From: a bacterium
Lineage (GTDB): Bacteria > Verrucomicrobiota > Verrucomicrobiae > Limisphaerales > J093
Length of the DNA stretch: 7,780 bases
Direction: 5' to 3'
NCBI GenBank assembly: GCA_021839785.1
Contig: JAKCAB010000484.1
Span: forward strand, 1-7,780
Under the pieces are notes generated by a model that was given only the letters and a program-made list of their open reading frames with translations, searched no databases and had not been told where the DNA came from. This document shows positions 7,353-7,780 of this stretch, piece after piece. The translations under genes were made by a program, and so were the position numbers. Numbering within the stretch: position 1 is the stretch's first letter; each line of letters starts with the position of its first letter.

Positions 7353-7780
7353 ATGAAAACAATGCGATTCAGGAATTGGGTGTTGGCCGGCGCTCTTGGG
7401 TGCCTGCTGACTAACGCTGCCGAACAGGCTTCATCTCCCGCCGCTGATCGGATGGAGTGGTGGCGCGAGGCGCGCTTCGGTTTGTTCATCCACTGGGGGC
7501 CGGTGAGCCTCAAAGGCACTGAGATCGGCTGGTCGCGCGCGGGGGAGCGTCGCGGCTACGGATTTGGCCGCGGGACGGAAGTGCCGGTCGAGGTTTATGA
7601 CAACCTCTACAAGCAATTTGACCCGACCAATTTCAACGCCGATGCCTGGGTGGCCACCGCGCAGGCGGCCGGCATGAAATACCTCGTGTTCACCAGCCGC
7701 CACCACGACGGCTTCAGCATGTTCGACACGAAGGTCAGCGACTACAAGATCACGTCGCTCGAAAGTCCCTTCCATCGCGA
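7353..7780 (+). CDS. Second GH29 alpha-L-fucosidase, 3' end beyond window
   Basis: The frame opened by ATG 7353 has no stop to the window end and gives 142 complete codons, the N-terminal part of a GH29 fucosidase. The start has a plausible signal peptide (MKTMRFRNW, then the hydrophobic VLAGALGCLLTNAA). Cleavage after NAA is possible. The LGC could also be a poor lipobox, so a lipoprotein is not excluded. ATG 7362 is an alternative start in the same frame. Visible GH29 motifs are WWREARFGLFIHWGP (His47), KGTEIGWSRA, PVEVYDNLY and SRHHDGFSMFDTK (His117-His118), the normal active-site His pair. The nucleophile and acid/base lie beyond the window. The gene starts 10 bases after the preceding fucosidase stop, with no clear Shine-Dalgarno sequence, so translation may be coupled. 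It is paralogous to that gene but not a recent copy: it has a different loop (GERRGYGFGRGTE) after the first motif and a different sequence around HHDGF. Confidence 0.92.
   Translation, partial: MKTMRFRNWVLAGALGCLLTNAAEQASSPAADRMEWWREARFGLFIHWGPVSLKGTEIGWSRAGERRGYGFGRGTEVPVEVYDNLYKQFDPTNFNADAWVATAQAAGMKYLVFTSRHHDGFSMFDTKVSDYKITSLESPFHR

Overview
The window is GC-rich, gene-dense bacterial DNA with all real genes on the + strand. It most likely comes from a member of the Verrucomicrobiota, possibly the Pedosphaeraceae/Limisphaerales. This is inferred from the style of the proteins: a giant secreted protein joining lamin-tail domains to a CotH-kinase-like domain, a C-terminal module ending in the RRFYRLR pattern, and clustered secreted GH29 fucosidases. 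No rRNA or other marker gene is present to prove the assignment.

Layout: (1) Positions 1-5466 hold the 3' part of a very large gene, open from the first base. It encodes the end of an Ig-like domain, three lamin-tail-domain (LTD) modules with a jelly-roll-like insert in the third, a linker, a CotH-kinase-like domain, an Ig-like domain, three more LTD modules and a C-terminal beta-rich module. (2) Positions 5467-5626 are a 160-base intergenic gap with no convincing terminator and only a weak promoter-like hexamer. (3) Positions 5627-7342 encode a complete exported GH29 alpha-L-fucosidase with a C-terminal F5/8-type (discoidin/CBM32-like) domain. (4) From 7353, 10 bases after that stop codon, a second, paralogous GH29 fucosidase begins and runs off the window.

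The two fucosidases form a tightly spaced, probably co-transcribed tandem pair. Both appear to be exported, which suggests use of fucose-containing polysaccharides or glycoproteins outside the cytoplasm. They differ in the active-site motif that normally reads His-His-Asp-Gly-Phe (His-Cys in the first, His-His in the second), so they may differ in substrate. The large LTD/CotH protein is probably a surface or secreted protein. Its link to the fucosidases rests only on adjacency and shared orientation.

I found no RNA genes, CRISPR array, insertion sequence or clearly new multi-gene system. The points most worth a second look are the ordered pattern of two LTD subtypes, the atypical CotH core, and the tandem fucosidases with divergent catalytic motifs.
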